NCBI GenBank assembly: GCA_964581385.1
Contig: CAZOOK010000003.1
Coordinates: 148,214-212,213 of the forward strand
Direction: 5' to 3'
DNA from: CAZOOK01 sp964581385
GTDB lineage: Bacteria; Pseudomonadota; Gammaproteobacteria; Nevskiales; Nevskiaceae
DNA length: 64,000 nucleotides
The position numbers and the translations under genes were made by a program. Positions 34,713 to 41,671 of this stretch are shown in pieces. The notes below the pieces were generated by a model. The model was not told the DNA's origin and made no database searches. It worked only from the letters and a program-made list of their open reading frames with translations. How positions within the stretch are numbered: the first letter of the stretch is position 1; every line of letters begins with the position of its first letter.

Positions 34713-36077
34713 ATGAATAATTATCTACGGGGAGGGGTGCAGGCCGGCTGGGCCACCTTGTTTTCTTTTGGCGTCGCCGGGGTGCCATTGCTGGCCCAGG
34801 CTAGCAATCTACCGACAGCGGTAGGTGACAGCTTCAAGATTAATTCGCCGACAGATTTCGCTGATCCTAACAACAGCCCAGACGTTGCCCGCTCCGCCAG
34901 CGGTGGCTTCGTGGTCGCGTGGGCGGGCACGGAAAGCGCCGACACCAACTACAGTATTTACGTGCGACGGTTTTCCAAGGGGGGTGCGGCATTGGGGTCC
35001 GAATTCATTGCCAATGCCGCTCCTTCGACGGCGACAATGACGATATCCAAACCAAAGGTAGCGATCGCTGACGACGGCGGATTCGTTGTCGTTTGGCAGG
35101 ATGAAAACAGAGACCCGAGCAATGGCAACACCAGCATTGTTTATAAAGGCCGTCTCTTTGCCGCAAATGGCACGCCGCGCATGAACGAGTTTTGCCTTGA
35201 TCCAGTCTGCACAAGCGAAGACGATTCAGGAATCGACGGCAAGACGGTCGCTATGGACGCAGCTGGGAATTTTGTCGTGTCTTGGATCGATTTTGGTACC
35301 ACCAGCACCGATGCTTCGATCAAAGCGCGCCGCTTTTCATCGGATGGCAGCGCGCTGGATGCAGCGCCGATGACGGTGGCGAGCGGGTTTCACCTCGGGA
35401 ATCTCGGAAGCACTTTGCCGCGGGGACTCACATCGACACGCAATCGCAAAAGCGGCGATTTCGTCATCGCATGGCAGAAGATTCATGGCTATTCCGTGCT
35501 GCTTTTATTGGCCGGAACCAACGAAACAATTGAAGCTCAACGTTACAGTGCCGCTGGGAAGGTGGTCGGTCGGCCGCTGCTGGTGAACAGTTGTTCGAGT
35601 CTGTATTCATATTCGATTATCGCCGGTTGCACGATGTCCACCGCCAACCTGCCGCAGCTGACCATGACGGGCGACGATGCCGGCAACCTCATCTTCGCCT
35701 GGACGCAGACCGGCAAGCAAGACGGTTCCAAGCTTTATGCGCGCCGCTTCACATCCGCCGGCAGAGCTGCAGGCGCCAAGTTCAGCGTGGCGTCACTCGG
35801 CAGACTCGGCGGCACGTTGAGTACCGCTCAGGATGATGCTGGTGATTTCGTTACGGCTTGGGATGACGCTTCGGTTGTTCTTGGACAAAGTGTGAGCGCC
35901 AGTGATTCCGTTCTGGCGTCGAATCTACAGATTTCCCCTGCGGATAAGACAACTCTAGGCGGCGCAGTTGCCGCGGATTCAGACGGAAATCTCACTGCAG
36001 TTTGGGTGGAGTACACAGCTACTGGCGAAAATAGTGCAACCGGTACGGTGGTAGGACAGCTTTACAAGTTTCCATAA
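34713..36077 (+). CDS. Exported repeat protein, propeller-like, function unknown
   Basis: 454 residues from ATG 34713; the signal peptide is about 1-30 (ending LLAQAS). The body is built of repeats around a motif resembling D..GNFVVSW.D: ASGGFVVAWAG, ADDGGFVVVWQDE, DAAGNFVVSWIDF, KSGDFVIAWQK, DDAGNLIFAWTQTG, DDAGDFVTAWDD and DSDGNLTAVWVEY, spaced about 50-70 residues apart. This suggests a seven-bladed beta-propeller (inference). I do not recognise a named family. It lies in the segment between the two guaA 3' ends, so it may be horizontally acquired. Confidence 0.75.
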   Translation: MNNYLRGGVQAGWATLFSFGVAGVPLLAQASNLPTAVGDSFKINSPTDFADPNNSPDVARSASGGFVVAWAGTESADTNYSIYVRRFSKGGAALGSEFIANAAPSTATMTISKPKVAIADDGGFVVVWQDENRDPSNGNTSIVYKGRLFAANGTPRMNEFCLDPVCTSEDDSGIDGKTVAMDAAGNFVVSWIDFGTTSTDASIKARRFSSDGSALDAAPMTVASGFHLGNLGSTLPRGLTSTRNRKSGDFVIAWQKIHGYSVLLLLAGTNETIEAQRYSAAGKVVGRPLLVNSCSSLYSYSIIAGCTMSTANLPQLTMTGDDAGNLIFAWTQTGKQDGSKLYARRFTSAGRAAGAKFSVASLGRLGGTLSTAQDDAGDFVTAWDDASVVLGQSVSASDSVLASNLQISPADKTTLGGAVAADSDGNLTAVWVEYTATGENSATGTVVGQLYKFP

Positions 36078-36191
36078 GATTTTTCCCGCGTCGGCAAGTT
36101 GGGTGCGTAGGCCTTTTGTGCCCACGCGGCTCATAACTGTGGAGTCCGCGTGGGGACTCAATCCCATCACAGCACATGGAGAGGTTTGACT

Positions 36192-36971
36192 ATGCGTATC
36201 CGTTCATTCATCAGCGCTCGTTTATCTTCGACACTCGTCAGCATCGCAATTGCGACCGTTGGAATGGTGGCGACACCGGCATTCGCGGTGCCGCCGTCGC
36301 CCGAAGGCACCTATGTCGACTGGAACATTCCAGGCACGCACGAAAGCCAGGATTTTTACGTCTATCCGACATCGCAAAACCAATACTACTTTTGGGCCGA
36401 TCAGTTCAGCTTCACCGGTGGCCAGGGGTGCGGAGCGCCGGCGGGCGTATCACTGTGCGCGTATATGGGGTTGCAGAACAATGCGAGCGGCCATGTCGCA
36501 ATATTCAGTGTGTTCGGCAACGGTGTGACGGGTTCGACCGGTCAGGCGTTGACGGTTTGTTCTTCAGGGTGCGAAGGCCCCGGCTGGTCGATTCTTGTGC
36601 CATACGCCTGGCAGGTCGGACATTATTATCGCGTCCGTGCGTGGATCGTCGGTACGGATACGTGGGGGTTTTGGGTCGCCGAAGTTAATGCAGCGCTCAA
36701 TACGGTGATCAGCGAGTCATACCTGGGATCCATCACGGCACCGGGATCGCATTGGATCGGTGCATCCTCGACGACTTTCACCGAAGACTTCGGGCCGTCC
36801 ATCACCGCCTGCTCGCAAATTCCCTATGCAGGTTCATTCCAGCAGGTGCGTGATGAAAGCCTGCGGGCAACGACGCCATCGCCCCATTTTTCGACAAACG
36901 CCGGCTGCAACAATTCGTCGATCACCAAGAGCGGCTCCTGGTATGAGCAGCAGATGGGCGTGCCGCAATAG
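36192..36971 (+). CDS. Exported protein with DUF3472-like features
   Basis: 259 residues from ATG 36192 (GGAGAGG upstream). The signal peptide is about 1-31 (ending PAFA). The mature part carries YYFWADQFSFTGGQG, AYMGLQNNASGHVAIFSVFG, YAWQVGHYYRVRAWI and WGFWVAEV, reminiscent of DUF3472 lectin-like secreted proteins with FSFTGG..GYMGLQ. Six or more cysteines suggest disulphides. It follows the propeller-like gene with a 114-bp gap, inside the guaA-bracketed segment. The function is unknown, and the family call is tentative. Confidence 0.7.
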   Translation: MRIRSFISARLSSTLVSIAIATVGMVATPAFAVPPSPEGTYVDWNIPGTHESQDFYVYPTSQNQYYFWADQFSFTGGQGCGAPAGVSLCAYMGLQNNASGHVAIFSVFGNGVTGSTGQALTVCSSGCEGPGWSILVPYAWQVGHYYRVRAWIVGTDTWGFWVAEVNAALNTVISESYLGSITAPGSHWIGASSTTFTEDFGPSITACSQIPYAGSFQQVRDESLRATTPSPHFSTNAGCNNSSITKSGSWYEQQMGVPQ

Positions 36972-37030
36972 CTTTCGGATCAGCCAGCCGCGGTGCTCGG
37001 TAGCGCGCGTTGAGCACGCCTGTCCTCGGC

Positions 37031-37120
37031 TCGCGCCGCGTCGTCAACGACGTGCCGGGACTCTCGCGCGTCGTCTACGACATCTCCGGCAAGCCGCCGG
37101 CGACAATCGAGTGGGAGTAA
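37031..37120 (+). pseudogene. Displaced 3' fragment of guaA (right copy of direct repeat, attR-like)
   Basis: Thirty codons in frame, SRRVVNDVPGLSRVVYDISG then KPPATIEWE and stop, matching the end of guaA at 34368-34457 almost exactly. There is no start or upstream guaA sequence. This is the expected footprint when an element integrates in the 3' end of guaA and restores the gene with its own copy of the end, leaving the original tail on the far side. No integrase remains between the copies. Confidence 0.88.
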
Positions 37121-37128
37121 GGTCATAT

Positions 37129-37167
37129 CAAAAAGGCCGCCCGCGCCTCTAGCATCTCGCGGGCGGC
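37129..37167 (-). terminator. Strong GC hairpin with T-run on the minus strand
   Basis: GCCGCCCGCG at 37136-37145 pairs perfectly with CGCGGGCGGC at 37158-37167 around a 12-base loop. Read leftward it is followed by CTTTTTGAT, so it is an intrinsic terminator for leftward transcription. No leftward gene ends here: the genes on both sides run rightward. It may be a leftover of rearrangement next to the guaA fragment. Confidence 0.6.
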
Positions 37168-37317
37168 AGTCCAATCCGGTCGCGATGGCGTGGGGAAGCA
37201 GCGCTGGCCGGAGTGATGCGTACATTCATAAGCACGTAAAAGCGGATCGATTCGCGCCATCCGCCGCAATGTCCGCTTGAAGCGGGGCGGGACTCCATGC
37301 ACGATGCCCTCACAATG

Positions 37318-37350
37318 CAGCGGCTAAAGTGATTGTCAGCAGGCCCTAGG
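37318..37350. repeat. Possible solitary terminus of the 268-bp repeat family
   Basis: Read leftward from 37350, TAGGGCCTGCTGACAATCAC followed by TTTAGCCGCTGC resembles the terminal repeat of element copy 1 (TAGGGTCTGTTGACCATGAC then TTTGATCGCTGC), differing at roughly a quarter of positions. No matching opposite end or conserved interior is visible to the left. It may be a solo end or a chance resemblance. Confidence 0.35.
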
Positions 37351-37368
37351 CGAGATCGGAGAAGGCGC

Positions 37369-37935
37369 GTGACGAAAATACTTGGGATATCGGGCAGCCT
37401 GCGCAAAGGCTCTTACAACGCAGCGCTGCTCAATAGCGCCGCGGGTCTCGTCGGAGATGGAGTGAAACTGGAAATCGCCTCCATCCGGGGTATTCCCCTC
37501 TATGACGCCGATGTCGAAGCCGCCGACGGGATTCCCAAGGCCGTGGCTGAACTCAAGGCGCGAGTGCTGGATTGCGACGGACTGTTGCTGGCAACGCCTG
37601 AATACAACAACGGCATCCCCGGCGTCTTCAAGAACGCGATCGACTGGATGTCGCGCCCGCCGGCGGATACCGCCAAAATCTTCCGCGACCGGCCGGTCGC
37701 GCTGATGGGGGCCAGTCCCGGTCCTTTCGGTACGATCCTCGCGCAGGAACAATGGCTGCCGGTGCTGCGTACGCTGGGAATGCGCCCGTGGTTCGGCGGA
37801 CGCCTGATGGTGTCGCGTGCCAATCAAGTGTTCAACGAATCCGGCGAGATGATTGACGAAAAGATAAAGGCCCAGCTTCGTGACTTCCTGAGTGGCTTCG
37901 TTAACTTCGTCAGAAGCGGAACCAAGTCAACTTAA
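37369..37935 (+). CDS. NADPH-dependent FMN reductase family protein
   Basis: 188 residues from a GTG start. Flavodoxin-like fold with the FMN phosphate loop GISGSLRKGSYNAALL at the N-terminus and TPEYNNGIPGVFKNAIDWMS at about 75-95, the family signature. Members such as ChrR/azoreductase-like enzymes reduce quinones, chromate or free flavins. The TKILGISGSLR opening supports the GTG. It is convergent with the esterase gene, and the two stops overlap by four bases. The physiological substrate is unknown. Confidence 0.9.
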   Translation: MTKILGISGSLRKGSYNAALLNSAAGLVGDGVKLEIASIRGIPLYDADVEAADGIPKAVAELKARVLDCDGLLLATPEYNNGIPGVFKNAIDWMSRPPADTAKIFRDRPVALMGASPGPFGTILAQEQWLPVLRTLGMRPWFGGRLMVSRANQVFNESGEMIDEKIKAQLRDFLSGFVNFVRSGTKST

Positions 37936-38888
37936 TTGGTGGATTTATTGGTCCACAGCTTGGCAAAGTTGCCGATCATGTTCGTGGTGTTCAAGTTGGC
38001 GCTGATGATGCCGTTAGTGCCGTTCATTTTGGCGCCACCCGGCCAGGCATGGCCGCCGTTGACGACGCTATAGAGATCCACTTCGCCGTGCGAACCGCAA
38101 GCAGCGTTGTGCTGCAGCGTCACAGAAGTACCGTCGTTGAGCGTGACCGGCAGTTTCTGTGTGGAGGTCTGCTTCGGATTGCAGGCGCCATAACTTGCCC
38201 AGGCATTGAAGGTCTGCAACGCGCCGATGAACAGGCTGGAGCCGTTATAAGGCACGATGGGATCGGCGGTTCCCATGACGAAGATCATTGGCACGGGATG
38301 GCTCGGGCGGCAGACTTTGGCCATGGGAGACAGCATTTCCGCGGCGACAGCGACCACCGATGCCAATAACTGTGACTGCTCGCAGGCCACACGTGTCGCC
38401 ATGAACCCACCGTCCGACATGCCGGCCATCGAGACGCGAGTGGGATCGATAGGATATTGCTGAGTCGCAGTCTGGATCAGCGTCTTCAGAAAGCCGACAT
38501 CATCGGCGGTGGGACTCGCGTTTGCGGGGTTGATATTCCACTGGCCATTGATGGCCGGCGGCAGAATGACCCAATAGCCCATTTGCGCCGCAAGCGTTCC
38601 GGCCCGGGCGTTGTTTGCAATATCTTCCGGTGTCCCGCCCTGGCCGTGCAGCAGGACGATGGCTGGCGACTTATTGCTCGGGAGCATCGAGGGCCGGATG
38701 AACAGAACCGAACGGGCCAGACCCTGGTACGTAACGCCTTGATAGAAACTGACTGTGCCGGCAGCCGGTACAAGACTGGCAGGCACCGTGACAGGTTGGC
38801 CTGCATGGGCGGTTGAAGAAATCAGTGCTGCAGACACAGCCAATAGCGTCATCGCTGCAGTGCGGACGCAAAGCCGCGGAAGATTCAT
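37932..38888 (-). CDS. Secreted PHB-depolymerase/feruloyl-esterase-like alpha/beta hydrolase
   Basis: 318 residues with a signal peptide (about 1-29, ending TAHA). The alpha/beta hydrolase landmarks are the oxyanion region IVLLHGQGGTPEDIANNARA, the nucleophile elbow GMSDGG with Ser158, the acid in MGTADPIVPY and the histidine in NGGHAWPGG. The GGHAWPGG string is typical of the LpqC/PHB depolymerase esterase group. It likely hydrolyses a polyester or esterified polymer outside the cytoplasm; the substrate is unproven. The gene is single and convergent with the FMN reductase. Confidence 0.88.
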   Translation of the reverse strand: MNLPRLCVRTAAMTLLAVSAALISSTAHAGQPVTVPASLVPAAGTVSFYQGVTYQGLARSVLFIRPSMLPSNKSPAIVLLHGQGGTPEDIANNARAGTLAAQMGYWVILPPAINGQWNINPANASPTADDVGFLKTLIQTATQQYPIDPTRVSMAGMSDGGFMATRVACEQSQLLASVVAVAAEMLSPMAKVCRPSHPVPMIFVMGTADPIVPYNGSSLFIGALQTFNAWASYGACNPKQTSTQKLPVTLNDGTSVTLQHNAACGSHGEVDLYSVVNGGHAWPGGAKMNGTNGIISANLNTTNMIGNFAKLWTNKSTN

Positions 38889-39092
38889 TTTTTTGTTGTC
38901 GAATGAAAATTTATGCGGTCAGCGTAACCGCCACAAACCGCAATTCCCGCACAGGGCTGACAGCCGGCCTATGCTGTCGGGTTGAGCGGATTTCTTAAGG
39001 AACGATAGTGGTGATGTCTGCGACTGCAGTCGTCAATACGGCAACAAGCACACATCGAATATGCTCACGGTCACGGACTTCCGGAGACCGTC

Positions 39093-39467
39093 ATGCGCAA
39101 ACAGCTTCGCACCAGCCTCGCCCTGATGTCATTCGCATGTGGTCTGGCGACCGGCGACGTCGCGACCTCGGCGGCGTGGGCGCTGCCGCTGCGCACCCAG
39201 ACGCTGTGTCCAGCCGGCATGCGCGCGTGCACCGGCACGTTCGGCAACACCTGCTATTCGCCGACCGGCAACATGGTCTGTATGGGCGGTGTGGTGTGTG
39301 CCGCCGGTCAGCAGGTCTGCGGCGGGCCGTATGGTACGAGTTGCTATTCGCGGGCGGCGGGCCAGCAGTGTCTGCAAGGGATTGTCTGCGGACTCGGTGA
39401 GTCGGTTTGCAACGTCGGCGGCATACCGCAGTGCTACAACCCGGCGCGCGGCGCGAAATGCCAGTGA
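39093..39467 (+). CDS. Small secreted cysteine-repeat protein, function unknown
   Basis: 124 residues. A signal peptide (about 1-31, ending AWA) precedes a domain with three internal repeats of about 22-24 residues: LCPAGMRACTGTFGNTCYS, VCAAGQQVCGGPYGTSCYS and VCGLGESVCNVGGIPQCYN, each followed by a short G..C tail (MVCMGG, QQCLQG, AKCQ). Twelve regularly spaced cysteines in about 90 residues imply a disulphide-knotted extracellular peptide. I recognise no family; the repeats vaguely recall Stig1-like cysteine repeats. It is a single gene between an esterase and an MFS transporter. Confidence 0.75.
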   Translation: MRKQLRTSLALMSFACGLATGDVATSAAWALPLRTQTLCPAGMRACTGTFGNTCYSPTGNMVCMGGVVCAAGQQVCGGPYGTSCYSRAAGQQCLQGIVCGLGESVCNVGGIPQCYNPARGAKCQ

Positions 39468-39483
39468 GTGCGAGCGGTTGGTT

Positions 39484-40725
39484 TCAGGTCACGCGCACGT
39501 CAAACAGATCGCGCGATCGTCGCCAGACGTAAAAGACCGTCAATAACGTCAGTACGCCGCCCGCCACCACCGACGGCACGGTGCCGAGCAGCTGTGCGGC
39601 GGTACCGGACTCGAAAGCGCCGAGTTCGTTCGAGGTGGTGACGAAGATGCTGTTCACCGACAGCACGCGGCCACGCAGATGATCGGGCACCATGCTCTGC
39701 ATGATGGTGTTGCGGACGACGACGCTGATGCTGTCGAACGCGCCGATGGCGAACAAGGCGACCACCGACAGCCAGAACACATTCGAGACACCGAACACCA
39801 GTGTGCCGACGCCAAAGCCGGTGACAGCGATCAGCAAATTGCGCCAGGCGTGGTGCGTCGGCGGATGGCGCGTGCAAACGAGCACGGTCAGCATGGCGCC
39901 GAAGGATGAAGCGGCACGCAGGACGCCGAGACCCTGCGGGCCGACCTTGAGTACGTCTGCGGCATAGACCGGCAGGATCGCGACCACACCGCCGAATAGC
40001 ACCGAGAACATGTCGAGCGAAATTGAATAGAGAATGATTCGCGTGCGCCAGACATATTCGATGCCTTCGCGCAGACTGTCCCACAGCGTGCCATCGTTGC
40101 CGCCGCGCGCGCGCGGCGGTAATCGCCGGATCGTCGAGAACAGCAGCATCGCCCCGAGCAGCGCGACGACGACCACGATCAGCGTGCCGGTGAGACCGGT
40201 CGCGGCGTAGAGAAACCCGGCGGTCACCGGACCCAGGATCGCGGCAGCCTGCCAGTTCGCGCTGCTCCATGCCGCCGCGTTCGGATATAGCTCGCGCGGC
40301 ACCAGCATCGGACGCATCGAGGTCACCGCCGGCGAGAAGAAACCGCGCGCCAGACCTAGCGCTGCAATCACACCATAGGACACGTACAGCAAGCCGTCCT
40401 GCCCAAGCCACGCGCGCTGCGCCGGCAGCGTTGCCCACAGCAGCAGGCCGGAACCGAGCACGACGAACGACACGCTCGCAAGCGCGATCACACGACGGTC
40501 GCCACGATCCGCGATGTGACCGCCGAATAGTGCCAGCGCGATGAACGGCAGCGCCTCGGCGAGTCCGATCAGGCCGAGCACGACAGGCCGGTGCGTCAAT
40601 GTATATAACTCATAAGCCAGGGCGACCTCCTGCACCTGCAGTGCAATTACGAACAGGAAGCTGGCGGCGAGCAGGCTGCGGTATTCGCGATGGCGCAGGG
40701 CGGCGAAGGCGGGGCTTTCAAACAT
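39484..40725 (-). CDS. MFS transporter (EntS/DHA3-like)
   Basis: 413 residues with about twelve predicted membrane helices. The N-terminus FESPAFAALRHREYRSLLAA followed by SFLFVIALQVQEVALAYELY and FGGHIADRGDRR (loop 2-3 motif A) fits the DHA3/EntS-type exporters, as does the loop after helix 9 with MQSMVPDHLRGRVLSVNSIF. It is six bases downstream of rsmI on the same strand and is likely translated from the same message. The substrate is unknown. Confidence 0.88.
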   Translation of the reverse strand: MFESPAFAALRHREYRSLLAASFLFVIALQVQEVALAYELYTLTHRPVVLGLIGLAEALPFIALALFGGHIADRGDRRVIALASVSFVVLGSGLLLWATLPAQRAWLGQDGLLYVSYGVIAALGLARGFFSPAVTSMRPMLVPRELYPNAAAWSSANWQAAAILGPVTAGFLYAATGLTGTLIVVVVALLGAMLLFSTIRRLPPRARGGNDGTLWDSLREGIEYVWRTRIILYSISLDMFSVLFGGVVAILPVYAADVLKVGPQGLGVLRAASSFGAMLTVLVCTRHPPTHHAWRNLLIAVTGFGVGTLVFGVSNVFWLSVVALFAIGAFDSISVVVRNTIMQSMVPDHLRGRVLSVNSIFVTTSNELGAFESGTAAQLLGTVPSVVAGGVLTLLTVFYVWRRSRDLFDVRVT

Positions 40726-40731
40726 TGGGCT

Positions 40732-41637
40732 TTAGGATTCGCTATCGCCTTCCGCTGCGGTGTCGCCAGATCCGCCGGCAAGCCGCAGTGCCAGCGCATA
40801 GAGGACGTCGCGCGGGACGCCGGTGATGGCGGCGGCAATACGCGCCGCACGTGATACCGGAAGCTCCGCGAGCAACAGGCGCAGTACGCGTTCCCCCTCG
40901 GCGGCATCCGGTGCATCCGGTAATGCGCCTTCGATCACCAGCACAAATTCGCCGCGGCTGCGATTGACGTCGGCAGCGAGCCATACGCACAGCTCGCCAA
41001 GCGGTGCCGTGTGGCTTTCTTCAAATAATTTGGTCAGCTCACGCGCGAGACAGGCGCGGCGTGTTGCGCCAAGTACGGCAGCGCAATCTGCCAGGCAGTC
41101 TGCGATGCGATGGCTGGATTCATAAATAATTATGGTGCGCAGTTCACCGCGCAGCGCGGCGAGCTTGTCGCGGCGCGCGCGCGATTTCGCCGGCAGGAAG
41201 CCGGCGAAGACGAAACTGTCGGTGGCAAGACCGGAAATCGACAACGCCGCGATTGCCGCGCAAGGCCCTGGAATCGCAATCACCGGCACGCCTGCCGCGC
41301 GCGCGGCGCGCACCAGCGCGAAGCCGGGATCGGAGATCAGCGGAGTACCGGCATCCGATACCAGCGCCAGCGTGCCACCGGCTGCAACCGTTTCGATAAG
41401 CTGCCCGGCGATGCGATCCTCGTTGTGCTCGTGCAGCGCCACCAGCGGCGCACGGATGCCGGCGTGCGCCAGCAGCGTACCGGTGGTGCGCGTATCTTCG
41501 GCGGCGATGCGGTCCACGGCCGCCAGCACCGCGCTGGCGCGCGGCGATAGATCGCCCAGATTACCGATCGGCGTCGCAACCACGTAGAGATGACCGGCGC
41601 GCACGCCGGCCTCGGAGCGTTTATCCTGCGATGTCAT
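40732..41637 (-). CDS. rsmI: 16S rRNA (cytidine1402-2'-O)-methyltransferase
   Basis: 301 residues of the tetrapyrrole-methylase fold. It opens LYVVATPIGNLGDLSPRASA and contains AAEDTRTTGTLLAHAGI, LVSDAGTPLISDPGFALVRA, and SGLATDSFVFAGFLPAKSRA then RRDKL, all RsmI signatures. It methylates the ribose of C1402 in 16S rRNA. It is divergent from lpoA with about 35 bp between, the same neighbourhood as yraL-yraM-yraN in enterics. Confidence 0.95.
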   Translation of the reverse strand: MTSQDKRSEAGVRAGHLYVVATPIGNLGDLSPRASAVLAAVDRIAAEDTRTTGTLLAHAGIRAPLVALHEHNEDRIAGQLIETVAAGGTLALVSDAGTPLISDPGFALVRAARAAGVPVIAIPGPCAAIAALSISGLATDSFVFAGFLPAKSRARRDKLAALRGELRTIIIYESSHRIADCLADCAAVLGATRRACLARELTKLFEESHTAPLGELCVWLAADVNRSRGEFVLVIEGALPDAPDAAEGERVLRLLLAELPVSRAARIAAAITGVPRDVLYALALRLAGGSGDTAAEGDSES

Positions 41638-41671
41638 CCGGGCGATGGCGGGGCCGTGTCATAATTTTCCG

